A stretch of 64,000 nt of DNA from Alphaproteobacteria bacterium (GCA_030424865.1 JAUHVR010000003.1:1-64000), one strand, 5' to 3'; positions 9,133 to 18,448 are shown, counted from the first letter of the stretch. Numbers and translations: made by a program. The notes: generated from the sequence alone by a model not told the origin.

Positions 9133-10437
9133 TCAAAACCCAAAGCTCACGGAAAAACCCCGCGGGCGTCCGGGGATCGGAGAACGGATTTTGAAATCCG
9201 CTCCAACTGCAGAGGCCACACCCGCAACGATTGCCAATCCCAAACCCGTGCCAGCGGCATCCTGCCGTCCCGCCCGCGCGAACCTTTGGGTCAGGTATGG
9301 CATTTCGGCTGGATCGATCGGTTCGCAATCATTTTCAACAACCAAACCGGACTGGGAAAGATCGATCCGAATATCAGTGCCTCTGGTCCGATAGCGCATC
9401 GCGTTTTCGATCAAGTTGCGCGCAACAATAGAAAACGCATCCGCGGAAATCGAAAACACGCAAGGGCTGCACGTCACATCCAGGCTGCCATCGTCCAGGT
9501 CCTTGACCAAAATCTCAAGCACCGGCACGAGATCCACAGGCGTATCGGACAAGGCAAAACCTGCATCCATACGCGACATCTGCAAAAGCCCTTCTGACAG
9601 CCGCGCCAACTTCTTTAGAGCCTGGACAGAGAGGTCTATGTTTTCCACTTCAGATCCATCCGCCAACCTTTGGCGCGCAACCTGTAACTGGGCCAATGCA
9701 CCGGCGATCGGTGTGCGCAACTCATGCGCGCTTTCTGCGGCAAAGGCCCGTTCCGCGTCCAAAGCCGCGGTGAGCCGCGCGAACAAACTGTTGGCTTCGT
9801 CAATGATAGGCAAAAGTTCGACTGGTTGCCCATCAGCGCTTAGAGGCGCAAGATTTCGCCCGCTGCGTTGCGTCAGAGAGTGCCCAAAAGATTGCAAGGG
9901 CCTTAAAGAGCGCTGCGTTATCCACCAAACGGCCAAGCCCATCAAGGGAATCAGAAATGCCAAGGGCAGAGCGAGGCTCCAAAAGCTCTGCCACACCAAT
10001 GCATCTCTGAGGCCCGGTCTTTCCCGGACGACAATGCCAAAGCCGGTAACGGGATCGAACATTGCAAAAGCCCGAGCGCCCTGGAGTGTCGAAAAGCCGG
10101 GGGGCACCGACGAGGCCATATCCACAGAAACCCTGTCGCCGGAAAACAGGATAATTCGACCAAAAGGGTCCAGGACATAGTAGGTGTAATTTGCACCTTC
10201 CTCGGTCAGAATTTCGACCAACTGCGCCTCATCCGCTTCGTCGCCCTGCAGTGTTTCAGACGCCTCGTGGGTCGCCAGAGGCAAAAGCCGCAAGGCTGCC
10301 TGCTGCATGGTCTGGTCAAAGGACGCTGACATCTCGCGGCTCAGGACGCTGGCAGAAATCGCAACCGCGGCGATCCAGATGGCACAGACCAGAGCAGTCA
10401 GCCACAGGGCCAGTCGACCAGACAAGGACCACTTCAT
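9133..10437 (-). CDS. Two-component sensor histidine kinase (QseC-like)
   Basis: The 434-aa membrane kinase has TM1 at about residues 9-31, a periplasmic sensor region and TM2 at about 152-174. A linker precedes the HisKA box, with the phospho-accepting His at about 238 in SAHELRTPIAGALAQ. The HATPase_c domain shows NLIENAMRY (N box) and GTGLGLAI (G box). It overlaps the response regulator stop by 4 nt. Its divergent neighbour is a flavin-based redox cassette, so the signal may be redox- or metal-related; that is inference from context. Confidence 0.9.
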   Translation of the reverse strand: MKWSLSGRLALWLTALVCAIWIAAVAISASVLSREMSASFDQTMQQAALRLLPLATHEASETLQGDEADEAQLVEILTEEGANYTYYVLDPFGRIILFSGDRVSVDMASSVPPGFSTLQGARAFAMFDPVTGFGIVVRERPGLRDALVWQSFWSLALPLAFLIPLMGLAVWWITQRSLRPLQSFGHSLTQRSGRNLAPLSADGQPVELLPIIDEANSLFARLTAALDAERAFAAESAHELRTPIAGALAQLQVARQRLADGSEVENIDLSVQALKKLARLSEGLLQMSRMDAGFALSDTPVDLVPVLEILVKDLDDGSLDVTCSPCVFSISADAFSIVARNLIENAMRYRTRGTDIRIDLSQSGLVVENDCEPIDPAEMPYLTQRFARAGRQDAAGTGLGLAIVAGVASAVGADFKIRSPIPGRPRGFSVSFGF

Positions 10438-11096
10438 CCCTGGCCCCCAAGCACATACCCCAGACCGCGCTGGGTCTGGATCAACTCACGACCAAGTTTC
10501 TTTCGCAGCCGGGACACGAAAACTTCGACGGCGTTGCTTTCGATCTCGGACCCAAAAGCGTAGAGCTTGTCTTCAAGGCTTGCCTTGGACACGACGGCGC
10601 CACGATTGCGGACAAGTGCATCAAGCACCGCCCATTCGCGCGCGGTCAGGATCACAGGTTTGTCGTTGAGCGAGGCTTGGCGGCGATCCAAATCCAGACA
10701 AACCGCGCCAAATTGGATCGAGGTATCGCCCGACGCCGCGTAGCGCCGACTGACCGCACTCAGTCGAGCCGAAAGTTCTTCGAGGTCAAAGGGTTTCACG
10801 ATATAGTCGTCTGCCCCGGTGTTCAGCCCCTCGATCCTGATCTGCACCTGGTCCTGAGCTGTGGCAATGATCACAGGCGTCGCGTCACCTTGTGCGCGAA
10901 GGGCTGCCAGAAAATCGATACCCCGTCCGTCAGGCAAGCCCAGATCCAGAAGGATCAGGTCGTACCGGGTTGTGGCCAGGGCTTCTTGCGCATCATCAAG
11001 CCTCTGAACCCAGTCAGCCGCATGACCCTGATGCGCCAGGTGGGCCACAAGTGCACCACCCAGCACGTGGTCATCTTCTACAATCAGGATGCGCAT
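10434..11096 (-). CDS. OmpR/PhoB-family response regulator
   Basis: The 220-aa protein has a receiver domain with acidic residues at the start (VEDD), phospho-acceptor D51 in LILLDLGLPDG and K in VKPFDLEEL. A winged-helix DNA-binding domain follows, with VFVSRLRKKLGRE and GLGYVLGG at its end. It is translationally coupled to the kinase and divergent from the DUF2271 gene. Repeated TTCAG/CTGAA half-sites lie in the 141-bp intergenic region, the likely binding site. Members of this branch are QseB/TctD-like. Confidence 0.92.
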   Translation of the reverse strand: MRILIVEDDHVLGGALVAHLAHQGHAADWVQRLDDAQEALATTRYDLILLDLGLPDGRGIDFLAALRAQGDATPVIIATAQDQVQIRIEGLNTGADDYIVKPFDLEELSARLSAVSRRYAASGDTSIQFGAVCLDLDRRQASLNDKPVILTAREWAVLDALVRNRGAVVSKASLEDKLYAFGSEIESNAVEVFVSRLRKKLGRELIQTQRGLGYVLGGQG

Positions 11097-11139
11097 GTCT
11101 CAGGGTCCAAATTCAACTGCGCCTCATTGGTAGATCAAG

Positions 11140-11188
11140 CTGAACCGAAGCTGAACAACTTTCAGTTCCGCATTCAGGCTGCCTTCAG
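11140..11188. promoter_or_regulatory. Phased TTCAG/CTGAA half-sites, likely response-regulator operator
   Basis: Between the divergent regulator and DUF2271 genes, CTGAA occurs at 11140-11144 and 11151-11155. TTCAG occurs at 11161-11165, 11173-11177 and 11184-11188. Spacing within each orientation is 11 or 12 bp, about one helical turn. Phased direct repeats of this kind are what OmpR-family winged-helix dimers bind. Which of the two divergent promoters is controlled, and in which direction, cannot be told. Confidence 0.6.
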
Positions 11189-11237
11189 GTTGGCACGACA
11201 AACCGTGCTCACCTCGGATCAACAAAGGACCCTCAGA

Positions 11238-11702
11238 ATGAAACCGTTGACGAAAACAAGCCTCGTGGCTGGCGCACTCGCCCTTGCCATGGCCGTTCCG
11301 GCGCAGGCCAAAACGCTGACTGTCATCACCTCGCTTGGCGCTGTGCCAGGCCCACGCGCCTATGTGGCGATCTACGTGACCGACCCCAAGGGCAAGGTCT
11401 ATGACACGATCCACGTGGCGGGACGCGAAGCGAAATACCATCAACATTTGCGCGGATGGGTGCGTGGCGCGCGCAAGTCTCGCACCAAGCCGCATTCCGT
11501 GACAGGTGCCAGCGCAGGCTCTGGCAAAGTGCTGAAGGCGCAGTTTGAGATCGCCGACAACCTCATTGCTGCCGGCTATCAGGTGCGCGTTGACACCGCC
11601 GTCGAAAACTTCGCCGATGTGCCCAAAGCAGCGGTTTTGACGCTGGGCAAAGACACATCCGTGCGCGGCCGCGGCATTGTTCGCAAGGTCGAGGTGCACT
11701 GA
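11238..11702 (+). CDS. DUF2271 exported protein, candidate flavinylated carrier
   Basis: The 154-aa protein has a signal peptide (KTSLVAGALALAMAVPAQA, cleavage near residue 24). The mature domain is DUF2271, with a Tyr/Val-rich beta-sandwich start (GPRAYVAIYVTDPKGK) and the block KPHSVTGASAGSGKV. H86-S-V-T89-G-A-S92 resembles the ApbE flavinylation signature D-x-x-S/T-G-A-S/T except that His replaces the Asp. The open frame extends far upstream, but ATG at 11238 gives the signal peptide. It overlaps the next gene (TGATG) in a three-gene operon ending in apbE. Function is inferred from this linkage. Confidence 0.82.
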   Translation: MKPLTKTSLVAGALALAMAVPAQAKTLTVITSLGAVPGPRAYVAIYVTDPKGKVYDTIHVAGREAKYHQHLRGWVRGARKSRTKPHSVTGASAGSGKVLKAQFEIADNLIAAGYQVRVDTAVENFADVPKAAVLTLGKDTSVRGRGIVRKVEVH

Positions 11703-13888
11703 TGCAGAGCGCGCGATCTCTTCACCGTTGGGTCAGCTATGGCGCAATCCTACCGGGCCTGCTTTTGGCTGTGACAGGCGTGGCGCTTTCCCTGATGCCG
11801 CTGAACGAAGCTGTGAGCACGGGGTCTCTCACCCCTGCGGCGGACGTCAGTGTTGCGGATGTGGCCAGTGCCATCGCCAGAGATGTCCCCGGCGTTGAGC
11901 GGATCGCCAAATCTGCCAACCACACGATCACCGCAGACTTTTTTCACGCCGACACCTTTGGCAGCGTGGTCTTTGATCCCGCGACGGGCAACATCTCGCC
12001 AAAGCCCGAACCAACTGGCATGTGGGGCACGCTCAAGTCACTGCACCGCTCTCTTTTCCTGGGGGACATTGGGCGCGGCGTGACTGGGCTTACGGCTCTG
12101 TCAATGCTGTTTCTTTCGGTCACAGGCGTCTGGATCATCGTCAGTCGCATGGGAGGCTGGCGCGCTTTGATCTCTCCTCCGGCCACAAGGGGCTGGAAAC
12201 TTGTGCACTTTCAAGCCATCCGCATTGCTCTTGCAGGTCTTGCGATCACGAGCCTTTCGGGCGTTGTCATGTCACTCAGCAGTTTTTCCCTTCTGCCAAG
12301 CACAAACACGCCCGAACCTTTGTTCCCCGATCTTTCAGGTGCGCAAATGATTGCGATCGCCCAAATGGAGGCTTTGCAGTCCACACCGCTCTCTCAATTT
12401 CGGGAATTGATCTTTCCTTTTGATGGTGACCCGACAGAGCCTTTCATGTTGGCAACCAACTCGGGCGTTGCCTTTGTTGATCCTGCCACTGGGCAGATCA
12501 CGGCTTTCGAACCCAAAAGCCTTTGGGGACACCTCTATGAGTTGGTTTACCTTTTGCACACCGGACAAGGAGCTTGGTGGATTGGCTTGCTGATGGGGCT
12601 GTCAATATGCGCTGCACCCGTCGCCGTAGCCAGTGGCGTGGCCTTGGTCCTGACACGTCCCAAATCGCCGTTGTCCGGTATCAAAATCGCCCCGGCCAGC
12701 CGGGCGAAGGACGTGATCCTGGTAGGAAGCGAAGGCGGTACGACCTGGATATTCGCCGCCGAGCTTGCACGCAAATTGACCGAGGCAGGCCGTGCCGTTC
12801 ATGTTGCCGCAATCAACGACATGCGGGAAAACTACCCAAAGGCCGACAATCTCTTCTTTTTCGCGGCCACTTATGGCCAGGGCGAAGCACCTGAATCAGC
12901 ACATCAATTTGACAAGGTCTTCGCCAAGTTCGAACGCAAAGACATCGCGGTTTCAGTTCTGGGCTTTGGGGATCGCAGCTATCCCGAATTTTGCGGATTT
13001 GCCCAATACATCTCGGCGCAAGCGAAACGCGCTGGCTTTGAATGTCTTGACGAACTGACGCTGATCGATCGCCAATCGCTGCAGGCCTTCGCCGCCTGGG
13101 GAGCCCAAATTGGCGAGAAGCTCGGCATCTCGTTGACGCTCGCGCCTCGATTGGCAACCACGGCACCAACCCATCTGACCCTATTGCGCAACACCCGGCT
13201 TGGCGAAGAGGTCGGCGCACCGGTATCCATCTTGCGCTTTGAAATCCCGAACAAGGGTTTTGCCAAATTCGGAGCCGGCGACCTGTTGGGCATCCTCCCC
13301 CCTGGCAGCGACGTCCCCCGGTTCTATTCTCTGGCATCCTCGACCAAAGATGGGTTCCTGGAAATCTGCGTCCGTCGCCAAGAGGGAGGGCTCTGCTCGA
13401 CCCACCTGACACAGCTTGTACCCGGGGCGCGCATTAAGGCTTTCATAAAACCGAATCCGCAATTCCGACCTGCACGAAATTCCAATCCCATGATCCTCAT
13501 TGGTGCAGGCGCAGGCATCGGGCCGCTCATGGGGTTCCTGCGTGGTTCCAAAGGCGTGAAACCAGCGCATTTGTTCTGGGGCGGCCGTTCCGAGCAATCA
13601 GACTTTCTGTATCAGGGTGAACTCAAGACGTGCGTCGAAACAGGACAGCTGACGCAGCTTTCCACTGCCTTCTCGCGAGACCAGTCTCCGGCTTACGTCC
13701 AAACCCGCCTCAAAGAGCAAAGTTCGGAAGTCGCGCGCCTGATCTCGGAAGGCGCAGAAATCCTGATCTGCGGAGGCGTGAACATGGCCCAGGATGTCGC
13801 CAGAACTCTGGACGAGATTCTCATGCCCAATGGAACCAGCGTCGCGCAATTGAAATCCCAGAAAAGGTATCTTGAAGATGTCTATTGA
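11702..13888 (+). CDS. PepSY-TM / flavodoxin / ferredoxin-NADP reductase fusion
   Basis: The 728-aa protein has an N-terminal PepSY-associated membrane region with four hydrophobic segments (near residues 10-30, 133-155, 175-200 and 290-318). A flavodoxin-like FMN domain follows (about 335-475: VGSEGGTTWIFAAELARKL, FAATYGQGEAP, GFGDRSYPEF). An FAD/NADPH reductase module comes last, with RFYSLASS (FAD), GAGAGIGPLMGFLRGS (NADPH) and CGGVNMAQDVARTL. The layout resembles sulfite-reductase or P450-reductase flavoproteins tethered to a membrane electron conduit. It probably moves NADPH electrons to the extracytoplasmic DUF2271 partner. Confidence 0.88.
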   Translation: MQSARSLHRWVSYGAILPGLLLAVTGVALSLMPLNEAVSTGSLTPAADVSVADVASAIARDVPGVERIAKSANHTITADFFHADTFGSVVFDPATGNISPKPEPTGMWGTLKSLHRSLFLGDIGRGVTGLTALSMLFLSVTGVWIIVSRMGGWRALISPPATRGWKLVHFQAIRIALAGLAITSLSGVVMSLSSFSLLPSTNTPEPLFPDLSGAQMIAIAQMEALQSTPLSQFRELIFPFDGDPTEPFMLATNSGVAFVDPATGQITAFEPKSLWGHLYELVYLLHTGQGAWWIGLLMGLSICAAPVAVASGVALVLTRPKSPLSGIKIAPASRAKDVILVGSEGGTTWIFAAELARKLTEAGRAVHVAAINDMRENYPKADNLFFFAATYGQGEAPESAHQFDKVFAKFERKDIAVSVLGFGDRSYPEFCGFAQYISAQAKRAGFECLDELTLIDRQSLQAFAAWGAQIGEKLGISLTLAPRLATTAPTHLTLLRNTRLGEEVGAPVSILRFEIPNKGFAKFGAGDLLGILPPGSDVPRFYSLASSTKDGFLEICVRRQEGGLCSTHLTQLVPGARIKAFIKPNPQFRPARNSNPMILIGAGAGIGPLMGFLRGSKGVKPAHLFWGGRSEQSDFLYQGELKTCVETGQLTQLSTAFSRDQSPAYVQTRLKEQSSEVARLISEGAEILICGGVNMAQDVARTLDEILMPNGTSVAQLKSQKRYLEDVY

Positions 13889-14807
13889 TCGTCACCTCGT
13901 CCAATTCAACGGAGCGACAATGGGGACACGGTGGTCCGTCTTGTGCTCCTCAGAACACACCCAGCTGGCAGAGGATTTGCAGGCCGCGTTGCAGGCCGCC
14001 GTCGACCGGGTGGACCATCAAATGTCGCCGTGGATCGATAACTCTGACCTCTGCAAGTTCAACCGCGCCGAAACAGGCGACACCTTGGAAATAGGGCAGG
14101 AAACCTGCGAAGTTCTCTCGCTCGCGCTAAAGATCCACACGCTCTCAGGTGGTGCGTTCAATCCGGCCGTGATGCCAAATGTCGAAGCGGCAGGTTTCTC
14201 GGCGCAGCACAGCGTCGCTGCTTTTGCGGCCCCTGGACGTCTGGGCGATCTCACGTCGCTGGATCGCCAAAATCGCCAATTGACGAAACTCTCGGACGGA
14301 AAAATCGATCTCTGCGGGATCGCCAAAGGCTATGGTGTTGATCAACTGGCAGCCGTTCTGCGCGAGGCCGGGTTGCATGATTTTCTCGCCAGCATCGACG
14401 GCGAGTTGGTTGCCTCCGGCCGTCCTGCGGAATCGGAGGGCTGGCAGATCGCGCTGGAGGCACCGGATATTGCAAAACGCCGAATTCTGAAGGAGCTGAG
14501 TATCACCGACATGTGCCTTGCGACCTCGGGCGGGTATCGCAATATGGCCGATCACTTTGGTGAACCGATCACGCATACAATTGATCCCAGGACCGGAGCT
14601 CCGTCAAAGGCGCTGACCCAGTCGGTCACACTTGCCGCGTCAACCGCCGCCGAGGCCGATGCCTGGGCAACGGCGTTCACTGTCCTGGGACACCAAGCCG
14701 GTGCTGCTCTGGCGGACAAGCTCGGCTTGCACGCCCTGTTTTGCAGGCTTGAACATGGCGTAACCACTTACGCTGCCACTGGAATTCTGGCAGCCGTCAT
14801 CGACTGA
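13878..14807 (+). CDS. apbE: FAD:protein FMN transferase
   Basis: The 309-aa protein has ApbE signatures: NGATMGTRWSV near the start, KIDLCGIAKGYGVDQLAAVLR, a substrate/FAD stretch SIDGELVASG, ATSGGYRN and the metal-binding THTIDPRTGAP. ApbE attaches FMN to a Thr or Ser of partner proteins in the cell envelope. No clear signal peptide or lipobox is seen, so the location is uncertain. A TTG two codons upstream is also possible. The gene overlaps the fusion gene by 11 nt, and the likely substrate is the DUF2271 protein or the PepSY fusion. Confidence 0.92.
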   Translation: MSIDRHLVQFNGATMGTRWSVLCSSEHTQLAEDLQAALQAAVDRVDHQMSPWIDNSDLCKFNRAETGDTLEIGQETCEVLSLALKIHTLSGGAFNPAVMPNVEAAGFSAQHSVAAFAAPGRLGDLTSLDRQNRQLTKLSDGKIDLCGIAKGYGVDQLAAVLREAGLHDFLASIDGELVASGRPAESEGWQIALEAPDIAKRRILKELSITDMCLATSGGYRNMADHFGEPITHTIDPRTGAPSKALTQSVTLAASTAAEADAWATAFTVLGHQAGAALADKLGLHALFCRLEHGVTTYAATGILAAVID

Positions 14808-15166
14808 TGATTGATTTTGGAAAAGCCCTCTTCTTGAAGCGGTCATCCAACGACGATTGCGCCTCAAATCCACCCATGGCTGCAACCCTTCAGGGTCCCG
14901 CCAGGATAGCGCCCTTTCAAAAGTTCAACTCAAAGCCAAAACCAAACCGTAATGATCTGCCTGTGAACTGCGCGCATTGTAAGCGTCATGTTCCGCCGAC
15001 TGGCGATGCGCACCGCCGCTGGTCATACTATGTGCAGCATTTCACCAGCCCGAATGGTTGCTAAGCGGGACAAAGCTGCCTTTTCCTGGTTCATTTTGAA
15101 GGTCTGCTTTTCTTTTTCCGCCTAGATGAATAGCGTTGCCCGAGGCAAAGCTATGGAGCAGTGGAA
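14808..15166. other. Intergenic region without a recognised gene
   Basis: About 360 nt between apbE and the LysE-type gene. An 85-codon plus-strand frame overlaps the apbE stop but has no family resemblance, no ribosome-binding site and unusual composition, so I do not call it. A GGAG lies just upstream of the exporter start. Confidence 0.5.
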
Positions 15167-15805
15167 ATGATTGATTGGACGGGACTGGCTTCAATTTTTG
15201 CGGCTTTCTTCATTGTCGCAGCGTCACCAGGCCCAGCGACTTTGGCTGTCAGCACGGTGTCTGCTGCTTCTGGGCGAAAGAATGGAATTATTTTCGGCGC
15301 AGGTCTTGCGTTCGGTCTCGCGTTTTGGGGGGTGGTTGCCGCAACAGGCCTCGGGGCCATTCTTCAAGCATCCACTCACCTCCTGATCGCGCTGAAAGTA
15401 GCTGGAGGGATTTATCTGCTTTGGCTGACATATGGATCGGCACGCTCTGCAATGCGCGCGGCACCTGAAGAGCCGGGTCTGGACAGTCACATCCGGTCCA
15501 GTGAGAAGCGTCTGTTCGCCAAAGGACTTGCACTCAACCTGTCAAATCCCAAGGCTGTCGTGGCTTGGATGGCTGCGCTTTCAGTTGGCCTTGGAGCAGA
15601 TGACGGGCTAGTGGGCGTGATTGTTGCCACGCTTGGGTGCACATTGATCGGACTTCTTATTTACGCGGCCTATGCAGCTGCATTTTCGATCTCAGTTATC
15701 ATGAGAGGATACGTCAAGTTCGGTCGTTGGATCGATGGAATGGTGTCGGCTCTCTTCGCCATTGCCGGGATCGCACTCATCCGTTCAGCGGTGACAAGAA
15801 GCTAA
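15167..15805 (+). CDS. LysE/RhtB-family amino-acid exporter
   Basis: The 212-aa hydrophobic protein has about six membrane segments and the LysE signature in its N-terminal third (FFIVAASPGPATLAVSTVSA, then GRKNGIIFGAGLAFG). The central NLSNPKAVVAWMAAL is also typical. Family members export amino acids or related metabolites by proton exchange, and the substrate is unknown. A GTG two codons earlier is open, but ATG at 15167 has the better-spaced GGAG. It stands alone, with non-coding DNA on both sides. The 296 nt after it (15806-16101) hold nothing I recognise. Confidence 0.9.
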   Translation: MIDWTGLASIFAAFFIVAASPGPATLAVSTVSAASGRKNGIIFGAGLAFGLAFWGVVAATGLGAILQASTHLLIALKVAGGIYLLWLTYGSARSAMRAAPEEPGLDSHIRSSEKRLFAKGLALNLSNPKAVVAWMAALSVGLGADDGLVGVIVATLGCTLIGLLIYAAYAAAFSISVIMRGYVKFGRWIDGMVSALFAIAGIALIRSAVTRS

Positions 15806-16101
15806 GATTTCCTGCGGACGGCACACCTTCGATAGCGGCCATTTGTTCTAAGTGCAGCATCCGTAGCTTCGGGCTCTATGCCGACTTGCGGCGGTTCAGC
15901 GCGCACCCCACCTAGCGCCGGGTCCGCAACGACGCGGACGGCCCAAACCGTCCATTTCTGATGCGTTGCGTCGCTGTACGGCGGCGTCCCGGAAGCTGAC
16001 GTTGGTGCTGGGCGCAGAATTGCATCCGGTCGATGGCTGTAACGCGGGATTGGACGAACAACTCACTGGATACGGATTTGTTGCCCGCAAACATCGCTGA
16101 A

Positions 16102-16527
16102 TCACCGCACACAGCTGTAAATGCGCTTTGTGCGGAACGATGGCCGCTCACAACCCCGAGATATCAACAAAAAAACCTTATAGTCAGCAATTTTCCCGTT
16201 TCGAAGCCCAAGATGCGCAGCGAACGGCACCTCGTGCTCTGTCTGATCGAGGCGTGTGTAATGAACGGTGCCGTCGCAGATGGCGGTGTCACCGCTGGAC
16301 CAAACGCCGTTGATCTTATGGTGCATCGCCTTGATCGTCGCAAAGAAGGCGGCATTGCTTTCTTTGACCGCGGCCCGTCCAGTCAGAGGCTCGAAATTCC
16401 CGAGCTGGAACTGCACGTCTTCGGTGACGTGATCGACGACGCCTTGCGCATTCATATCGTCAACCGCGCTGTACAGGGACGCGATCATCGCTGTGTGTTC
16501 GGACGGGTTTTGGGACGTGATAAGCAT
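16102..16527 (-). CDS. SnoaL-like / nuclear transport factor 2 family protein
   Basis: The 141-aa protein shows the NTF2-like pattern: ASLYSAVDDMNAQGVVDHVTEDVQFQLGN, GRAAVKESNAAFFATIKAMHH and HYTRLDQTEHEVPFAAHL. Related proteins are small enzymes or binding domains with no predictable reaction. The C-terminal tail (about residues 120-141, ISRGCERPSFRTKRIYSCVR) looks unlike the family end, so a late frameshift is possible. It is the last gene of a minus-strand group with an EamA transporter and a Xi-class GST. Confidence 0.72.
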   Translation of the reverse strand: MLITSQNPSEHTAMIASLYSAVDDMNAQGVVDHVTEDVQFQLGNFEPLTGRAAVKESNAAFFATIKAMHHKINGVWSSGDTAICDGTVHYTRLDQTEHEVPFAAHLGLRNGKIADYKVFLLISRGCERPSFRTKRIYSCVR

Positions 16528-16559
16528 TGGTCTTTCCTTTAGTTGAAGTGAGTTAGATG

Positions 16560-17501
16560 TCAGACGCAGTCTGAACAGGGTCGCGGTCTTGCCGCTGGCA
16601 AAAAGCGCCGCATCGACACTTGTCCGTTGGAAATCGCCAAGCCGACAAAGATGAGCAGAAGCGCGGCGATGAAGGCGACGGAAATCCTCTCTCCAAAGGC
16701 GAGCGCGCCAAAGGTGATGCCGGACAAGGTCGCGAAATATCCAACCTGTGAGAAGCCCACGCCGTCCGTGCGCCTTTGGACTTCGAAGGTCAGCGCGTAA
16801 CTGACGGCGGTGATGAGGCCAATACCGGCAATCGCCGCAAAGACCCTGGGATCAAGAGAGGCACTGTTGGCCATCTTGCCGGAGATCAAGAGCACGGCAC
16901 CGATCAGGACCAGCTGTAGAATGAGTGTTCCAGCCGCAAGTGTCATCGGGTCCGCCCCTAAGGGGTACGCACGGCTGCGGAACACGTTGCCTGACGCAAG
17001 CACAAACGGTCCGCTCAGCGCCAGAAGGATCCAGACGGGATCGATATCGGACAAGTCGAGGCCGCGCAGGGTGGCAAGACTGATCCCACACAAACCAACC
17101 AGTATCCCCAAAAGACGGTGCGTGGGCAGCATGCGCCGTTCCACAACCGCCGAAATCGCGAATGTGAACATCGGCGACAAGGTGACGAGGGCGGCATAAA
17201 ACCCGGTCGTGATGTGACCCAGGACCGCGTACCCGATGAGTGCAGGAAGGCTCACTCCAAGCAGCCCTGCCCCGAGGTAGTATTTCAAGTAGGTCGGCGC
17301 TGCCGGGGGAATTGACCGTTCCCCGATCAGCACAGCGGACAACACAATGCTTGCCACAAACACCTGCCAAAAAAGCGCGAGGTAAGCCGGAACATCGGCC
17401 ATTGCAACAAACTTGGACAGGGTAAAGCTCACACCGACAAGCAGCCCGATGGCGATGATTAGAATGGTAGGTGAGGCAGTCCGGACAAATCCAGGCATCA
17501 C
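16560..17501 (-). CDS. EamA-family (DMT) transporter
   Basis: The 313-aa protein has ten predicted hydrophobic segments in two EamA repeats. The first begins PTILIIAIGLLVGVSFTLSKF and the second includes ILLALSGPFVLASGNVFRSRAYP. Such drug/metabolite transporters export small organic molecules, and the substrate is not predictable. It overlaps the upstream GST gene by 4 nt and precedes the SnoaL-like gene by 32 nt. A shared role in handling a quinone-like or electrophilic compound is possible but is inference. Confidence 0.88.
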   Translation of the reverse strand: MMPGFVRTASPTILIIAIGLLVGVSFTLSKFVAMADVPAYLALFWQVFVASIVLSAVLIGERSIPPAAPTYLKYYLGAGLLGVSLPALIGYAVLGHITTGFYAALVTLSPMFTFAISAVVERRMLPTHRLLGILVGLCGISLATLRGLDLSDIDPVWILLALSGPFVLASGNVFRSRAYPLGADPMTLAAGTLILQLVLIGAVLLISGKMANSASLDPRVFAAIAGIGLITAVSYALTFEVQRRTDGVGFSQVGYFATLSGITFGALAFGERISVAFIAALLLIFVGLAISNGQVSMRRFLPAARPRPCSDCV

Positions 17502-18448
17502 GCGGCTCCTTTCATTGGGGCCGCAAGTGCGTAGAGAGACATCGGTCCTATCGGGACGATCCCGGTTGGATTGATGTGCCGATGGCTCTTGAAATAGTGC
17601 TCGCGGATATGGGGAAGATCGACGGTTTCCGCGATCTCTGAGTGCGAGGCAAGGTCCTTCAGATACCGTGAGAGCGCGGGGTAGTCGGCAATGCGGGCCA
17701 GATCGATCTTGAAATGCGTGACGTAAACCGGATCGAAGCGCAGCAAGGTCGGAAACAGCTTGAGGTCAACTTCGGTCAGGTGATCGCCCGCAAGGAAGCG
17801 CCGGTTTTCCAGAAGATCTTCCAGCGTGTCGAGCGTGTCAAAGATGGCGGTGACGGCTTCACAATATGCGGTTTGATTGGTGGCGAAACCCGCGCGGTAG
17901 ACGCCATTGCGAATGGGGTTCTGGATCAGGTCAGAGAGGCGGTCGATCTCGGGACGCAGGCCCTCGGGGTAAAGATCGGGCGCTGCCATATCCGGAAATG
18001 CCTGCCCGAGCATGTGCATGATATCGGCAGAGTCCGTGCTGACGATCTTGCCGCTTTCGCGGTCAAGGAGGACCGGCACCGAGATGGCTCCGGTGTAATC
18101 GGGGGCAGCGCGTTGATAGACCTCGTAGAGATACCGGTCACGCGGCACACCATGTGCTGGATCAAAGGATGCTTGGTCAATGACCCAGCCATCATCCGAC
18201 ATGATTGGGTCCATCCATGTGACGCTGATGGCATCCCGCAATCCCCTGATCGAAAGAACAAGGTCCACGCCATGGCACCATGGGCAGGCTTTGGACAGGT
18301 AAAGATGGTAGCGGTCCGGCTCCGCCGGAAACGCGGCGCGGGCGTGGTTTTCAATCCAATTGCGAAACTGGCTTGGCGGCCGCTTGAAACGTCCATCGCC
18401 CTGAGCAGGCTTGTCGCGCAATATCCCGTTGATCAGCATCTTGGTCAT
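17498..18448 (-). CDS. Xi-class glutathione S-transferase (glutathionyl-hydroquinone reductase)
   Basis: The 316-aa protein matches the YqjG/ECM4 family. It has an N-terminal thioredoxin fold with the catalytic Cys in SKACPWCHGVDLVL, the spacer VTWMDPIMSDDGW, VPVLLDRESGKIVSTDSADI and a C-terminal helical domain ending near HRHINPTGIVPIGP. These enzymes reduce glutathionyl-hydroquinones. It heads the GST-EamA-SnoaL group, and a LysR regulator starts divergently 108 bp away, so that regulator probably controls it. Confidence 0.92.
   Translation of the reverse strand: MTKMLINGILRDKPAQGDGRFKRPPSQFRNWIENHARAAFPAEPDRYHLYLSKACPWCHGVDLVLSIRGLRDAISVTWMDPIMSDDGWVIDQASFDPAHGVPRDRYLYEVYQRAAPDYTGAISVPVLLDRESGKIVSTDSADIMHMLGQAFPDMAAPDLYPEGLRPEIDRLSDLIQNPIRNGVYRAGFATNQTAYCEAVTAIFDTLDTLEDLLENRRFLAGDHLTEVDLKLFPTLLRFDPVYVTHFKIDLARIADYPALSRYLKDLASHSEIAETVDLPHIREHYFKSHRHINPTGIVPIGPMSLYALAAPMKGAA

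Noticed and set aside
14807-15064. 85-codon frame after apbE
   Set aside because: It has no recognisable motif, an Arg/Asn/Pro-rich composition and no ribosome-binding site, so non-coding DNA is more likely.
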